Origin: Clitopilus passeckerianus
Taxonomy: Eukaryota; Basidiomycota; Agaricomycetes; Agaricales; Entolomataceae
NCBI GenBank assembly: GCA_944990035.1
Contig: CALYLX010000043.1
Coordinates: 124,001 to 188,000, forward strand
DNA length: 64,000 nucleotides
Reading direction: 5' to 3'
Shown: positions 21,673-34,027 of the stretch, piece by piece
Layout: the number at the start of each line of letters is the position of its first letter
Position numbering within the stretch: position 1 is the stretch's first letter
Program-made: the position numbers and the translations under genes
The notes under the pieces: model-generated
Databases searched by the model: none
Told to the model about the DNA's origin: nothing
The model's input: the letters and a program-made list of their open reading frames with translations, nothing else

Positions 21673-24600
21673 TCAAATATTTAGAGTCATATGGAATACA
21701 TGCTCAGCCCTCGATGCCATTACTGACCACATATAACTCTGTCGGCGTCCATACACCCGGTGTCCAGTGCTTTCACGGAGAGGCTCCCAATTGCACCATT
21801 GGGCTGCCTTGAACCTGAAATATTGAACACCCCATTTCATCTCATGTTCGGCTCTCGTTTTCTCTTTAAGAGCCCGATCCCGAGCCTGTCGTGCGCGAAT
21901 CCGGTTCATTCGGAAAACTAATTCGGGGTGAGCCTCTGCGTGTTTGGCAGTACAATTACAGCTTACCTTCATTAACGAACGAATCATCGTCCGACTCCCC
22001 ATCGGGATCAACAGTCCAAAACCATGGCAGCGTATCATGCTTTACGCCTCTAACGTGGGAGTCCAAAAAGATGGCTTTAGCTTGCATATCATCAGCCCCT
22101 AGAACTTTGTATTTCTCTTGAATCTCGGGGGATGGATTCAGTGTTAAAAGAGCACGCCTTCCCTGCCGGTATTTGGAAGCCGCAAGCTTGAGGGCCGCAT
22201 TTGTGATATGAACGTGGGTCCATGCACGGAATTCGTATTGTTTTGTTTTCGCTTTTCGGACCTCTGATGAGAAAACAAAGGCCTTGCGCGCAATCTCCGA
22301 CCGAATGGACTGCAGCGCATCATTGCATTGACCTAGTCGGAGCTCTTCCTCTTGCTTCCGGGAATTGGCCGCTGTCGGAAAGTGATCTGCTGGGAGAGTT
22401 GAAGGCAGGGCAATAACAAAGTTTTCAATGTCGGAGTCGGTATCGGGAACTGCTGTCTCCTCATCGGTGAAGGTCGCGTCGGGCAAAATATTGTCTTCAA
22501 TATATTCGTAATCTTCTGGAATCTGGTCGGGAGAGATATTGAAGTAAAGTGCCGCCTTCTGCTGATGTCGGATGACCTTCTCTCTGAGTTTTGCTCGTCG
22601 TTGAGATATGTCTGTCTCTTCGGTGATGGTTCGATACTTCCCCGCTTCCCGAACAGCGCTGCGAAGGGAAAGCCTGCACTCTATTGGTAAGCACACTTGA
22701 AATGAAGAAGAAGGCACAGACTGTTGCTCTTGAATGGTAATGCCATTGGAAAGGAAGGCCACTAGGCCAACCTTTCCTTCCTTTTCCTCTTCGTGTGTTA
22801 GCTTCATTTTCTGCGAAGCCTGACTTGGAACTAAGGGATTCGGGGTGAGCTTGCGTGAGAACAAAAGGGTGAATTCCTTACCCTCTACCGAAGCAACACC
22901 AAAGTAATCCATTGACTTTGGATTCGACGATCGTTTCGTTTGAGCAATTTTCGCCTTCTGATCCCATTCCCGAACCATATCGGGATTGCTTTTTGCATTG
23001 ATTTGAGAGAATGCATCCTGAGTTATGATGACTACCTCTACAGCTCGTTTGTGTTTCTCAACAAGTGTTGGTACTAGGATCAGAAGTCGTTAGCTGCACA
23101 TTGAAAATCAACTGGCTGGACTCACCAATCCCGATTAACTTCTTGAAGTTCATATAGTTCATGTGGTCATCAAGAACCTCTGAACGAGCTGCTAAGGATG
23201 CGCCTCGAACGGTGGTTGCAATTTCATTGGTGACTGCCCAGTTAGTTTCAAGGATCTCACCGTCGATGACTCCCGCTCCCTCAACGAACGCAAGAGTATA
23301 CCTTGGATAACACTCCCGAACATGGCCACAGATGTGGAAGTCCCCAATTGCTTTCCGAATCTCCATTCCCTCTGGCAAATGAAGGTGAGGTTCATTGGTG
23401 AATCTCTTGACGAATTTTGCCTGCCATTGACACATAATATCATAGACGAGCAGAGCTTTTCGGATGCCTTGCATATTTTTGGCATTGAGTGCCTTGGACA
23501 CCCCGTAGTCAATATTTTTCTGCCTATGCTAGTAGTTAGTATGCATTGGGAGACAGATTAATTTACCCTTACTGTTCGCCTTTCTGAAAGTCCACCACTG
23601 ACTGTGGAATGAAAAATCCATTCCGAAGGCAGCAGAGAGCTCCGATCCCAGTTACGTCGCAACCAACTTTTTCGGTATTATCAGAAGCAGCACAGTGGTT
23701 GTTGCATCCCTTTGGCTATAATAGGCTTAGTGAAGCCCCAACACGCTATGACAAGACTTGCCATTGGATATGTTTTTGCTACCTGGAGATGCTCCTTGTA
23801 CTCTTCCTTTTCCACCATAAATCCAAGCCCATTGCTAAGCCAGACATCGTCCTTGTCGTTTTTCTGTTTTTGATGAACGGCAGAGAAGTTCCCGTCGATA
23901 GTAAATTGTCGCATGTAAAGGTCTCTGAATTTTGTGTCAATGTTGATTGGAAGAAACATTGTAAACACTCAACTCATCCCAGTCGTCTTCCCAATCGTCG
24001 GGAAGGTTTACCCCAGGCTGAGGACATATTGGACAAGTGACGGTCAAATCTCCAGACTCTGGCTTTTCACGGCGGTGTCCAAAGCCATGCCACTTCAAGG
24101 TTTTTAGGTGTTTCCATTACCGGGCGACTCTCCTCAGCTCGCGATACCGACTCTAAACCAGAGGTTAGAACATATTCTGACATAGAGGTTTGTTGAAGGG
24201 CAAACAGGGATGGTAAGCAGAAATGCGCCATTGGTAAGTCGGCATAGCTTTGCCCAGTACGATCTGGCTGGAGTCTTGCATTCGAGGTTTTCAGCTAGGA
24301 ATGCATCCAAGCAGCCAAACGTGAATACGGTCTTGATACGGGTGAAGGACGAGGGAAAAAATCCCGTGTCAAGCAACCGAAGGTCTTGACTATCAGAGCT
24401 GCATGCACAAAACTTGAATGCTAGAGGATGAATCCCGTTAGCGTGAACAACATGTATGATTGGATTGTCGTCCACTGTCTGACGCTTCCAGACTTCAGTA
24501 TAACAGTCGTAGAAGGCTGCACCCTCAAAGTCGGACACTGGTATTGTACCTGAGTCGGGATCATCTTGACCAATATCACTCTTCTCAGAGGCTGAGCCAT

Positions 24601-25363
24601 TGATATTCTTGTTTGTGCTGGAGTCGGGGACACAGCCGGAGGAAGTAGGATATGTGTCAGGGTGACCATCAGAGCTCTCAGTACTTTGATCGCAACCTGA
24701 TGTCAACTCTGTATTAGCGCTTGAGCTCCAAGTCTTTTGGTCGGAATCGTCATCGGGGGTCGGCTTTGAGGTTGGGCAAACAGATCCAGAATGTCCGACG
24801 TGAATTGCCAAGCCGACATTGAGCAACCAGTCATCCTCAAAGAACCTTCCATTCCATTGTCGAACTCGGTGATATGGGCTTCGCTCATGAATCCTCCGAC
24901 AGCACTCCCTGCAATACTGAGGGTTTCCAATGCACCCAATGCACTGCCAGAGCCTGGGACTCTTGCATTTGCTGCATACTGTGGGCTTATCCGGTCCCTC
25001 CGATGCCAGAATTCGGAACAAGTATGTCTCCGATCGCTCTTGGAATGCTCAGAGATAGTCATTTTGTGTCTACTCCTTCAGCATTTCTGGTGCCAAAAAA
25101 GGGGGAATGCTCACATGGTTTGAAGGTGCCTTCAGAGGCTCCAAGGGGACTCCAAATTCCTCATAGAAAGGCGTGTCCTCAACAACGTGATTCCTCTTAA
25201 CACGCTTTGGCCTGACAGGCGAGACCTGGGGGCGTTTGGGGCTGTTTCGCTTGATTGACTTGTAGGTGTCGCCACGAGCAGTAAAGGTAACCTTAGCAGT
25301 GGAGAATGTAGCCGCTTGGTAAGAAGGGGGAACCTTGAGCCTTTTACCCTGTCCGCGAGGCAT
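21673..25363 (-). pseudogene. KDZ transposase with N-terminal CxC2 cysteine cluster
   Basis: Starts MPRGQGKRLKVPPSYQ at 25,363. The CxC2 zinc cluster (VCSKCKSPRLWQCIGC...CREC) lies at about 24,920-24,985, followed by the CxC2 body (GIHPLAFKFCACSSD). The RNase H-fold transposase has acidic residues in FTIDGNFSAVH (about 23,890), LLVYDIMCQW (about 23,440) and VIDGEILETNWAV (about 23,250), with FHICGHVRECYP between. The C-terminal part ends at 21,673. Several introns are evident (e.g. 23,520-23,570). Two in-frame stops, TAG at 25,070 and TGA at 25,049, lie ahead of the CxC2 domain, so this copy should not make full-length protein. It converges with the TET/JBP gene, 78 bp apart. Confidence 0.85.
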
Positions 25364-26412
25364 GAGCAGCACACTAGCAATGGAATGCAACCTTTAGAAT
25401 TCAAAGCATCAACAACTCCAAGGGAAATGCTACTCACGTGATGGAGAAATGAGGAAATGTCGATAAGATAACCCAGCGATTGTGGCGCAATGTTGCGGAC
25501 TCTTGGAATGCAGACCCCGTTTGTTTCATGAGAGAGATGACACATCTGAGATGAAGAAAACTAATGAACTGTAAAAGCAGGAAAGGATTCTCTTGGAGGA
25601 GTGATATGAATACATGAAATGTGTGAAGTGCTGCAGGCATCCAGAATGTTCCTGTGGAGGAACCACTTTTGCGACAACACCACCTGGACCTAACTAATAG
25701 TGAAATTATGAAATGAAAGAAGAGTCTGTGCCGGTCTCTGGATCCGCATAGTTCACAGATATCCCAGGTATGTGTGTTCAATATCCAGATTAGGAACTAG
25801 TGCATGTGCGCTGTGTTGCCCTCACCTGTCGAAATTGACTGTGTACCACCGCAAAATCGATATCATGATTCCATTTCTTCTTTTTTGGAGTTCGTACTTC
25901 GGGGTCTTTCCAGAACACATCTTAAGAACCGACTCAGTGAACCCCAACGTGGAGTCGAACACAATTGCTTACTTTCAATCAAGCCAGAACGGTCGAACAA
26001 TCGAGGAAGGAACGTCTGTCGGACTACTGAGGATTTAAAGTTCATACCATGTTTCATGCATCCCGACCTTTTCAAAGGTGCAAGTCTTCTCGGAGATGAG
26101 TGCAAAATATGTCAAGATTACTTGTAAAATAGAAGATAGAAGATGAAAATAGAAGACGACACATTTGGGTACAACTCTATTTCTTATCTCACCATTTCTT
26201 AGATGAACGCGCAAGGCACTAGTCGGACCTAGATCTATATGATACATGACGGGATTACCTGGTTGAAGTGTGTGGCCCATTTTGGTTATCTTATCGGAAA
26301 CATCATTGCATGGTCCTCCCAAGCATTTCGTAATATCCATGATCCGAATTAGAGTGAAACACATAAATGCGGAGTTTTTCTTTGGCATTTCGACCCATTT
26401 CATCCACCTCCA
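25364..26412. other. non-coding stretch between KDZ transposase and gene D
   Basis: About 1 kb with no convincing frame. It must hold the divergent promoters of the transposase (minus) and gene D (plus). I see no repeat or TATA box I would trust. Confidence 0.4.
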
Positions 26413-28742
26413 TGTCGCCTGAATGGTCTGATACCGAGCATGAAATTCTGAAGAAATACTTGATACGCTTTCGTGCTGCTACTGGCGAAAAGAGATCCTC
26501 TAAGAGAACTGACATTGTTCTGAGAGCATATGGCCAGCTCCTCAAACAATACTCCAAACTCTCGCCCGAGGACGACTTAGTATTAAAAAAGGTGAGTCTT
26601 CAACACCACTCTTAACAAAGTCAAGTTGACAATATTTTAGAGAATTCGACAATACTATACCAACCACGGCCGTACAAGAGAGTCAAAGGATAGGATCCGA
26701 CTACAGAATGCCTACAACTATCGATCCGTTATAATGTTCTGGTACAAGGATGAAGTCGAATCAGAAGTTGCGCGCCTCTGACAAGGTGCTCCCCGTGGGT
26801 TTGCCAAGTGGATTTCCTGCTACCAGCCTGCTGTTTCTGCTGTCATTAAAAGTCTGTCTGCAGAGGAGGTTAACGACGCCAAAGCGGAAGCTAAGAAATG
26901 GACATGAGAGAAACCTCCCCTAGAAGTTCAAGCACGGTGTGTCCTTCTTCTTTCCAATGAACAGATTGCTGATGTTCCCCCCTATACAGCCAAGCAAGGC
27001 TAAAGGCAGCAAAATATACAAGTCAATGGGCGGAACAAATGTTCCGGCAGCTGGGTATGTTTCCGTTGGTTTTTACCCACCACAAGGATGAAGGGGGAGA
27101 GATTCAGTACATGTCGTGAGTTTCCCCATTGAGAGTGTTGGAATAGGCTGATGTTTTGTCTGTTTAGCTGGGAGTATGGAAAGGAGATCTGTGGGTTGTC
27201 CATGTCGGATGCGATGCGATGCGAGATTGGCAACAACGCCCTGTCATGGAGGGACTTGTTCAGCACGCGGAGCAACTGTATGGTGAAAAGACCTCCGACA
27301 CCAGTGAAAACTCAAGCAAGTCAAAGAAGTCGTCAAGGTCTGCCTTCGCTTCCGGGATGGATTTCCCCTGCTGCCTCCGATTAAGAATTTGGACGCGTTG
27401 AAGTCAATGGATCTGTCGTGGTTGAAGAGCTTGATCAGAGCATATGTCCACGCTGCATTCTGTAAGTTCGTGATGAATGTGCAACTATTACTATTTTACC
27501 AACACAACATTAGGCTATGCGAAAGGTGCACATGTCAAGCATGCACCCTGGGCATCGATTGAAGCCTTTCAGGATGATCTCATTGAGGCCGAGTACCTTA
27601 ATCCAGCGGACGTCGTAGATCAGCACTATGCAGACCCAGAGTCCACCTTGGACTTTGTCGTTCTTCGGGATCCCTCTAGAATGGTTGACCCAGCTGTTCG
27701 AGGCTTGCTCACGCATTGGTATACATGGGATATGGATCCCAATTGTGACTTTCCATTCCGATTCAAGGCTTTTGTCAGTCGAAACAAGTCGATTCACCCA
27801 GCAATTAACAAACCCCCTTCTGGATTGCTCAATGATGAGTCCGATATTGAAGAGATATCACCACCTGTGAAGAAAACTAAAGGTATACGATCTGTTTAAT
27901 TGATGAATAGGAACTGACATTTCAACAGAGTCGGGGGCTCCGACGACCCAGGACAAACGGAATCCTGGACCAACTTGTCGCCCCCGAAGCAAGCAGAAGG
28001 CCAAGGCTTCAGCACCAGCACTTTCCAACACAAATCTTGAGGACGAGTTCAACTTTGACAATCTCAACTTCGACGATCTTGAGGATGGTTCCGACATCAA
28101 CACCGACGTGGACCACCCAACCGACCCCGACGAGCTCACCACAAGCAGCCCTGTCACAAAAACTTATTCTCAACTTCCTTACGGTCCGAAACTTCGCGAT
28201 GAGCCCCCAAAGTCAAAAGCCACTAACTCGAAGAAGGGGGCCGCTTTTTCTACTACCTCTCGTCAGTCGGACTTGACCAAGGGGAAAGAAAAAGCGAAGA
28301 ATGTCAAACCCAAGCCATCCAAATCTGACGCAGCAGGAACTCAGGAGGCACAAACACCAGCACGGGAGAGGAAGAGCAGCCTAGGGTCTGCCACAAATCC
28401 TGCCAAGAACGCAGAGGTCCCAAAGACACCTCAATGCGCTCGACGAGTAAGTATCAAGGATACGCCAGAAATCAAAACCTTTACAAAGAACTCAGGTATT
28501 TCTTTTAACACATCACATTGTCCCACCTTTCTTGCTAACAAGTTATAGTGCTTGCAGACTTGCCAACAAGATCTCCACCGAGTTCTCCGATGGAGCGCAC
28601 GCGCGGACGGCCCAAGGCCCGACTAGTCACTACAGAAACCCGACAGAAGTCCCCATATGACGACAATCAGGATGAATTAGAGGTTCGGAGACGTCGGGCG
28701 AACGAGCTGGAACGTCAACGGGCTAGTCAGAGTAGAAGGTAG
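26413..28742 (+). pseudogene. unrecognised KDZ-element gene D, multi-exon, with two TGA stops
   Basis: Starts MSPEWSDTEHEILKKYLIRF; intron 26,592-26,639 in phase. Then RIRQYYTNHGRTRESKDRIR and SCYQPAVSAVIKSLSAEEVN, a pattern reminiscent of a large repeated Agaricomycete protein family found near transposons; that link is memory of pattern only. In-frame TGA codons at 26,779 and 26,905 interrupt otherwise coherent protein. Later exons (27,513-27,881; 27,928-28,448; 28,550-28,742) encode an acidic, then Ser/Pro/Lys-rich low-complexity tail ending RANELERQRASQSRR. No catalytic motif seen. Confidence 0.55.
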
Positions 28743-28813
28743 TCGGGGGATGCCACATGCCATTGATAAACTACACAATACAAGTCTGTTTCAAAGGGTA
28801 ACGTCGGGATCGA

Positions 28814-29880
28814 TCAGTGCCTCCCTCCTGTATAATGGTCCTCTGGCTTGTAAAGGCCCATGTTCTTTAATCCTTTGATTCCATCGTCCAACTTCTCCCT
28901 CGCAGATTTCAGATAGTTAACCGCAGCCTCGAGTTCTTGCACCTCTTTAGCAATGATATCATTGTCAGTCTTGATGCCGTTGTAGGCAAGTCGGAGGTGG
29001 TTGGCTGCATGGCCACGTGTTGCGAACATGTATTGATCACTGGCATGCTCATCCTGGGCGCGGGTCAATGTGTGAAATCCTCTCCGATAAATGCTCACCG
29101 AGGAATTTGCAAGTTTTTTCAAGTCAGAGATGATGTCTGCTAGGACACGCGGAGCTTCGAGAGATGCAGGGGAAATTGGGAGGCGATGTACAAGTTCCAG
29201 GACATATTCAGCAAATTTTCCGTAGCCTGGAATGTCTAACATCGGAGGCGAGGACTGACATTTGTAAAGGCCAGTCGGGCGCTTCGGGCGCTTCTCTCCG
29301 CTAGAAGCAGGTTCCACCGCAGGAGGGGCAGGCTTCACCACAGGAGGGGTTGGCACCACATCCTTGTCCGATCCTTCGTCGGGATCGCCCATAGTAACAT
29401 CAGCCTCATAATTCCTCTGAACGTCGGATACTACTTGCTTCATTGGACTTCTGCGATCGGATGATCGGCCAGGGGGAGGTTGGGATTTGGCAGGAAGCTT
29501 GAAGTCGAATCCTGACGAGGCGCCGCCTGGGTCGGTTTCCATGTTCTGAGACGAAGCAGGCATGGACAATGAATCAAAAGTGAAGGATGAGTCGATCGCT
29601 TGCATGGCTGCGCTGTTGGGGGAAGGGGTAAACTTGAAGTCATTTTCAGAAGTCTTCCTGAGCTGAGGCATATCAATTTCTTCACTGCTGGTGTCGTTCT
29701 GCTCCGATCTCCCTGAAAGTCAGTATGAACGACAGATTCAGGTCAAGCGAGTACGTACTCCTCTTCGATGACATCAATTTCCTCTTCGATCGTTGAAGCC
29801 TGCCCCTCGACAGTGAAATGAAACATATTTGGCGGCTGCTGACTATCATTGTCGGAGGGATTGACGAAGTCAAAGAACAA
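28814..29880 (-). CDS. unrecognised KDZ-element gene E, helical C-terminus
   Basis: The main exon 29,671-28,814 is open for 285 codons. The N-terminal half is Ser/Pro-rich with a basic PGRSSDRRSPMKQ segment; the C-terminal half (EVQELEAAVNYLKSAREKL) looks like a coiled coil or helical bundle. A probable upstream exon (about 29,863-29,759: NDSQQPPNMFHFTVEGQAST, then acidic) is followed by a GTACGT donor, but I could not join the phases cleanly. It converges with gene D, 71 bp apart. Function unknown. Confidence 0.5.
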
Positions 29881-29965
29881 AGCTGGATGCAGCTGATTAG
29901 TACTATTTCCTTACATCTCCGACAGCACGTACGAGGTCGGGACTCAGACATCCTGGGGTTGGAAA

Positions 29966-32498
29966 ATGGCAGAGTCGGAGGCCCTGATGCATCCTCCGAC
30001 TCTGGACTTCCCCAACATCCCCATCATTCATCCATTGTTTGCACCCAAAGACCTTACTCTTCAGGACAAACAACACGTCAACAACGCCTGTAATCATCAT
30101 CATGGCTGTACATCCCTACTTTGCATTCTTCAATCTTCGAAAACCAGCATGGCATCATCTACGCGCAAATGGGAGCCACAAGTGTCGTTCGTCGATGATT
30201 TCTTCAAGCAGCACAACCTACGCCAGGAGTTGAAGGTCCTGTTTCTGTCGCCAGAGGAGGAGTTGGATAAGGTGATCAGTGCTGTGGGCAAGATCATTGG
30301 GGTACGTCTGTATTTTTGATTTTCCGCTATACATTATCTCATGTCTACGTCCAGTGTCAGAACCAGGAGGATGGTTGGACTTTGTGGCTTTGGAGTCTGG
30401 GCCTTAGACTCGAGTGGGAGGTGACGGCTTTCAGAGAGGCGTCAAAGTCGGCCAATCCCCCAGAAGACCACGACACCAAAATGCTCGAGCTTAAAGGTCG
30501 CCTGGTGAGTCCATATTATTTTCAATGAGAACCTAGTGTACTCAAAATTTATTCTATTAGCGAAAACTTCTGAAGATTCATGAAACGCACAAACCTACTG
30601 GCTACAAGTGCCTGCCATCCTGATACCTCCTCTCCTTGGATTCACACTTCAACAAAGTCCCTTCTACCAGCAACCGTGTTATCATCGGACGAACGGATCC
30701 TCGCGTCAAAGATCACAAATTGTACGACTCCGACGTTTGGAAGAATACCCGGTCGACCACACCAGGTTAGTACCAGCCGCATACCATCCGTTCCTGTACT
30801 CACTATCATAAGTCCCCGACCTCTTGAAATGTTGCCCTAGAGTGACATTGAAGATGCCCTCGCCTCCGCCTGCATTTCCCGGTTCAAAACAGTCTCGCAG
30901 GGTTAGTCAGTTTTTTCATTCTGTCCCTCACATTACTGACTGAACTTCGCAGAAATCCGTACCCAAGAAAGAGACATCGAAAGCAGTGAAGAATGAAGAG
31001 GCGAAGGCTCCACCGGCGAGGAAACGCAAAGGTACGTATTGCTTCAGCCAAACTTCGGAAATGACGCTGACCGCTTCCCGACTCACCACAGCAACCAAGA
31101 GCCGAGAGCATCTCTCCGACAGTGAAGTTAGCGACGTCCCAGCTCCTGCCCCCGCCAAGAAGCCAAAGGCATATCTACAAATGCCCTCGTACCTCCGACC
31201 ACCCCCCGCTTTCATGACGCTCAATTCCGATCGTCCTGACACCAACACTAAAACAACTCCACCCGCCCTCGATGAAGAACTTCCCTGCTTCCGCTGCTCC
31301 GAGAAGATCGCAAACAGACAGGACGAGAGCAACATGTTTCTCCCCCCGATCAGGTGTCAAACGACTGACCTCAAGAAAGTTGCTGTGACCTGCCTCAAGT
31401 GCGTAAAGGATAAGAAAAAGTGCATGTGGCCCTTAGGGTCTCCCCATCGTCCGAGGGGGATAATATACAAGGAGGACCGCCTGTATCCATATCATCGGGC
31501 TGGAGAGCTGGATGTCTCGTTGGAGGCCGATCCACTGGATACCAAGGATCATGTCCCCCTATCGCCAGATAACAAGGATGTCCCCTTACCGCTGCCAGGT
31601 CCCGTCCCCCGCCTCACCTACAATTGGAAATCCAGCTACCTCCAACGTTTCACAAGCGTCGATTGCGGCCCAATCGCCAGTCAACACTGTGGCAGCCGGT
31701 CCTTCTAACTCGACGGCACCTGTTCCAGATCCCGACGCCGGTGTGGATGAGATAGATGCGAAGGGCAAAGGGCGAACAGACGACTATCGTGGCTTGGAGG
31801 AATTGAACAAGTCAATTCAGAAGGAACAGTTTCTTCAAAACTCGCAATTGATTCCGAAGGGCCGCCTGACTGTGAAGGCGCAATCCCTCCCCCCACCTGC
31901 AAACTTTGGAGGCGAAAGGAAACACTACAAGTCGCTCACTCCGGGTTCAACACTTCGGAATCTATCCCCCGCTATCGAGATTGACGAGACCGTTCAAAAC
32001 CAGACTCCCCCTCCTCCTGCTGAGTTCATCTTTGGCTCTTTGTCGACACCCATGGCCAACCCGACGAACGTTCCCTCGATGTTCACAATGATCAAGACAA
32101 TATACGACGACGTGAAGACCTTGCATAAGGAACATGAGGAATCGTCGGCCAATGTTGAGTTCGTCAAGTCGTTGGTAACTGCCCAGAACAAGGTCATTGA
32201 CGACTTACGCCGGACGAACGCAACACTGGCTAAGCAAGTTGGCCACCTCCAATCGGAACTCCAGAACCAATATCGGCCGACCCTCTCTCCTCTCAATACA
32301 ATGCAGCAAGGCAATTCAAACTTGTGCTTTGCGTCGACCCCCGCACAGTCTTCGACAATTCAAACCGACCAACTTCAAGCGAACTTTCAGCCCGATTCGA
32401 GTTTCGGGCCGATGGGAGGCTACCTTCACTCGTTTTCATCTGCGACGGGAAATGAAATGTTTCCAACGGGCGGTGAGCAGGGGCGACAGGGCCAGTAG
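29966..32498 (+). pseudogene. unrecognised KDZ-element gene F: cysteine cluster and coiled coil
   Basis: ATG 29,966 (MAESEALMHPPTLDFPNIP). Exons are separated by introns at about 30,301-30,354, 30,505-30,560 and more. One in-frame TGA at 30,621 breaks YKCLPS/YLLSLDSH. From about 31,270 there is a Cys-rich block, LPCFRCSEKIA...CLKCVKDKKKC, which could bind zinc and nucleic acid. The last exon has a coiled coil (SLVTAQNKVIDDLRRTNATL) and a Gln/Ser-rich end. The combination of Cys cluster, coiled coil and disordered tail suggests a structural or DNA-binding element protein; this is inference. Confidence 0.5.
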
Positions 32499-33940
32499 GC
32501 TGGTGGCGAGGTGACTTGTTTTTCTTCTTTGATATTGGACACTCCTTGGACATTTGCTCATATTGGTACCTATCGCTTTTCTTGCTTCTCGATTATATTT
32601 TGGTTCATTTACGCATACTTTCATAATGTGGATATTAACTAACATTGCCTGTATATACTTGGGCCACAATATCAATTTAATTGGACTTGTATAATGTCGC
32701 GTCCGACCTCGTAAACGCCGAGATTCGACAAGGATCGACTGTCGGAGGGCGGAAAATCGGAATAGCCACATGTCTCTTGAAAGTCGGAAATTAGCAATCT
32801 TTAGAAAATGACGCATCGGGATGCGTGGGCTGTCTTCAATGAAGAATCCCTCCGCCCAGTCGAGTTCAGTCGGAATTTAGCATGGCTTAAGTTTAGTCCG
32901 ATGAAGCACATAAAAGATGAAGAGTAGAAAGCGTGCGTTCGGGATTCTGGCTAAAGGTTCATGTACTGCCAGTGAAATGCGAGCAGTCGGAATGGTTGTG
33001 CAGAAGCCCGATTGAATTCATACTAGTAGCAACAATAATAAAGTTGGTAGAGGTGATAGATTACAATAGTTGGAGTTGTTAGACACTTTTGGAGATGTTG
33101 TTGAGAATCGGGGAAGCAAGCTTTGGAGGCGTTGTTGAGAATCGGGGAAGCACACCTGGCTTGACGAATGAAATACCTCTCAATTGATCAGAATCGAGCA
33201 GATATCCCAAGTTGAGGTGCTTTTGAGGTGCATTATTTATCATGAATCGGAGGGATTCAGATTCAGAATAGTTAGTTTCGGTAATAATTGCCTCACAAGT
33301 GCTGGATCGGAGAGTGTTCAACTGAGCACACTAGAATTTCGGCTATCCTGGCTACGTATTGTACAGAGTAATCTATGTTGGCTGAGCTCATCAGAAGGGC
33401 TGAATTGGCCCAGTCGACCAGATTGCAGCATACCTTCACTAGGTTGAGTCGGCTCAGCAAAGCAGAATACACACTTCTGACATGGGACAGTGTGCTCATC
33501 CAACTACATGGCCAAACGCCCTGCCTACCAATGCTCAGCGCGTCTGACCTGTGTAGGGAGACCTTGACTGGAGTGTGTTAGCCCAGCCATACTCAGTGGA
33601 CAGATGTAACATCTGGGCCGACACAATTTTTCATCAGCAAAAAAATACCTAGCTTACAGCTGCCTTGCCTTGGCTTACCAAAACTTGCAGTTGTCTTGCA
33701 GCACTCTGCAAGCCACTCAAGGTATGTAAGCCCTATAAGCCCTATAAGCTAGGTTGGTGTCTTATAATATGACTTGCAGTCAACTTACTCGAAGTTTTTG
33801 TGCTTTATTTTGTGCTAAAAGTTATTTTTAAACACTAAAAAAAGTTACAAAAATCTGCAAGTAATTTGCAAGACAGCTGCAAGAGAGCCTTCTGCAAGTC
33901 CAGTGAGATTTTGCTGATGTTGTTGTCCACTCAGAGTTGT
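32499..33940. other. non-coding right subterminal region of the KDZ element
   Basis: No gene. It is dense in TCGG/CCGA words (e.g. at about 32,712, 32,744, 32,756, 32,783, 32,816, 32,869, 32,985). A 33-bp unit is repeated in tandem at about 33,091-33,156 (core GTTGTTGAGAATCGGGGAAG twice). From about 33,655 to 33,930 the sequence is rich in CTTGCA/TGCAAG and contains CCCTATAAG twice in a row; this may be a small nested element. Confidence 0.5.
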
Positions 33941-34027
33941 GAGCTGACACCACTGGTCCATAGGCCAATGTACTATCCCAGTCTCCGCTACTCCATTATT
34001 TGTTGGTCAGGATACATGTCCTTATGT
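33941..34027 (-). repeat. right terminal inverted repeat of the KDZ element
   Basis: Partner of 17,945-18,030. It is followed immediately by the second copy of the 8-bp duplication and then by LINE-C ORF2 in the frame that the left flank continues. Confidence 0.7.

Larger units (their letters stand above)
17945..34027 (-). mobile_element. 16.1-kb KDZ transposon (CxC2 type) with TET/JBP gene and other cargo
   Basis: Ends are defined by an 8-bp target duplication GTCTGCGC (17,937-17,944; 34,028-34,035) and by inverted terminal sequences of about 85 bp sharing GAGTAGCGGA and flanking words. Removing it joins CTGCGCAGAC to TGGGCTTCGCGCC and makes LINE-C ORF2 continuous and in frame. Contents: three plus-strand genes (18.4-21.6 kb, the last a TET/JBP dioxygenase), the KDZ transposase on the minus strand (21.7-25.4 kb), and three further genes (26.4-32.5 kb). 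Several genes carry stop codons, so this copy is old. Confidence 0.8.

Noticed and set aside
24791..25200. Plus-strand ORFs of about 110 codons
   Set aside because: They are antisense to the CxC2 cluster of the KDZ transposase, whose minus frame has clear motifs.
17945..34027. A Starship-type giant element
   Set aside because: No tyrosine recombinase (captain) is seen; the KDZ transposase, inverted ends and 8-bp duplication indicate a cut-and-paste type element.
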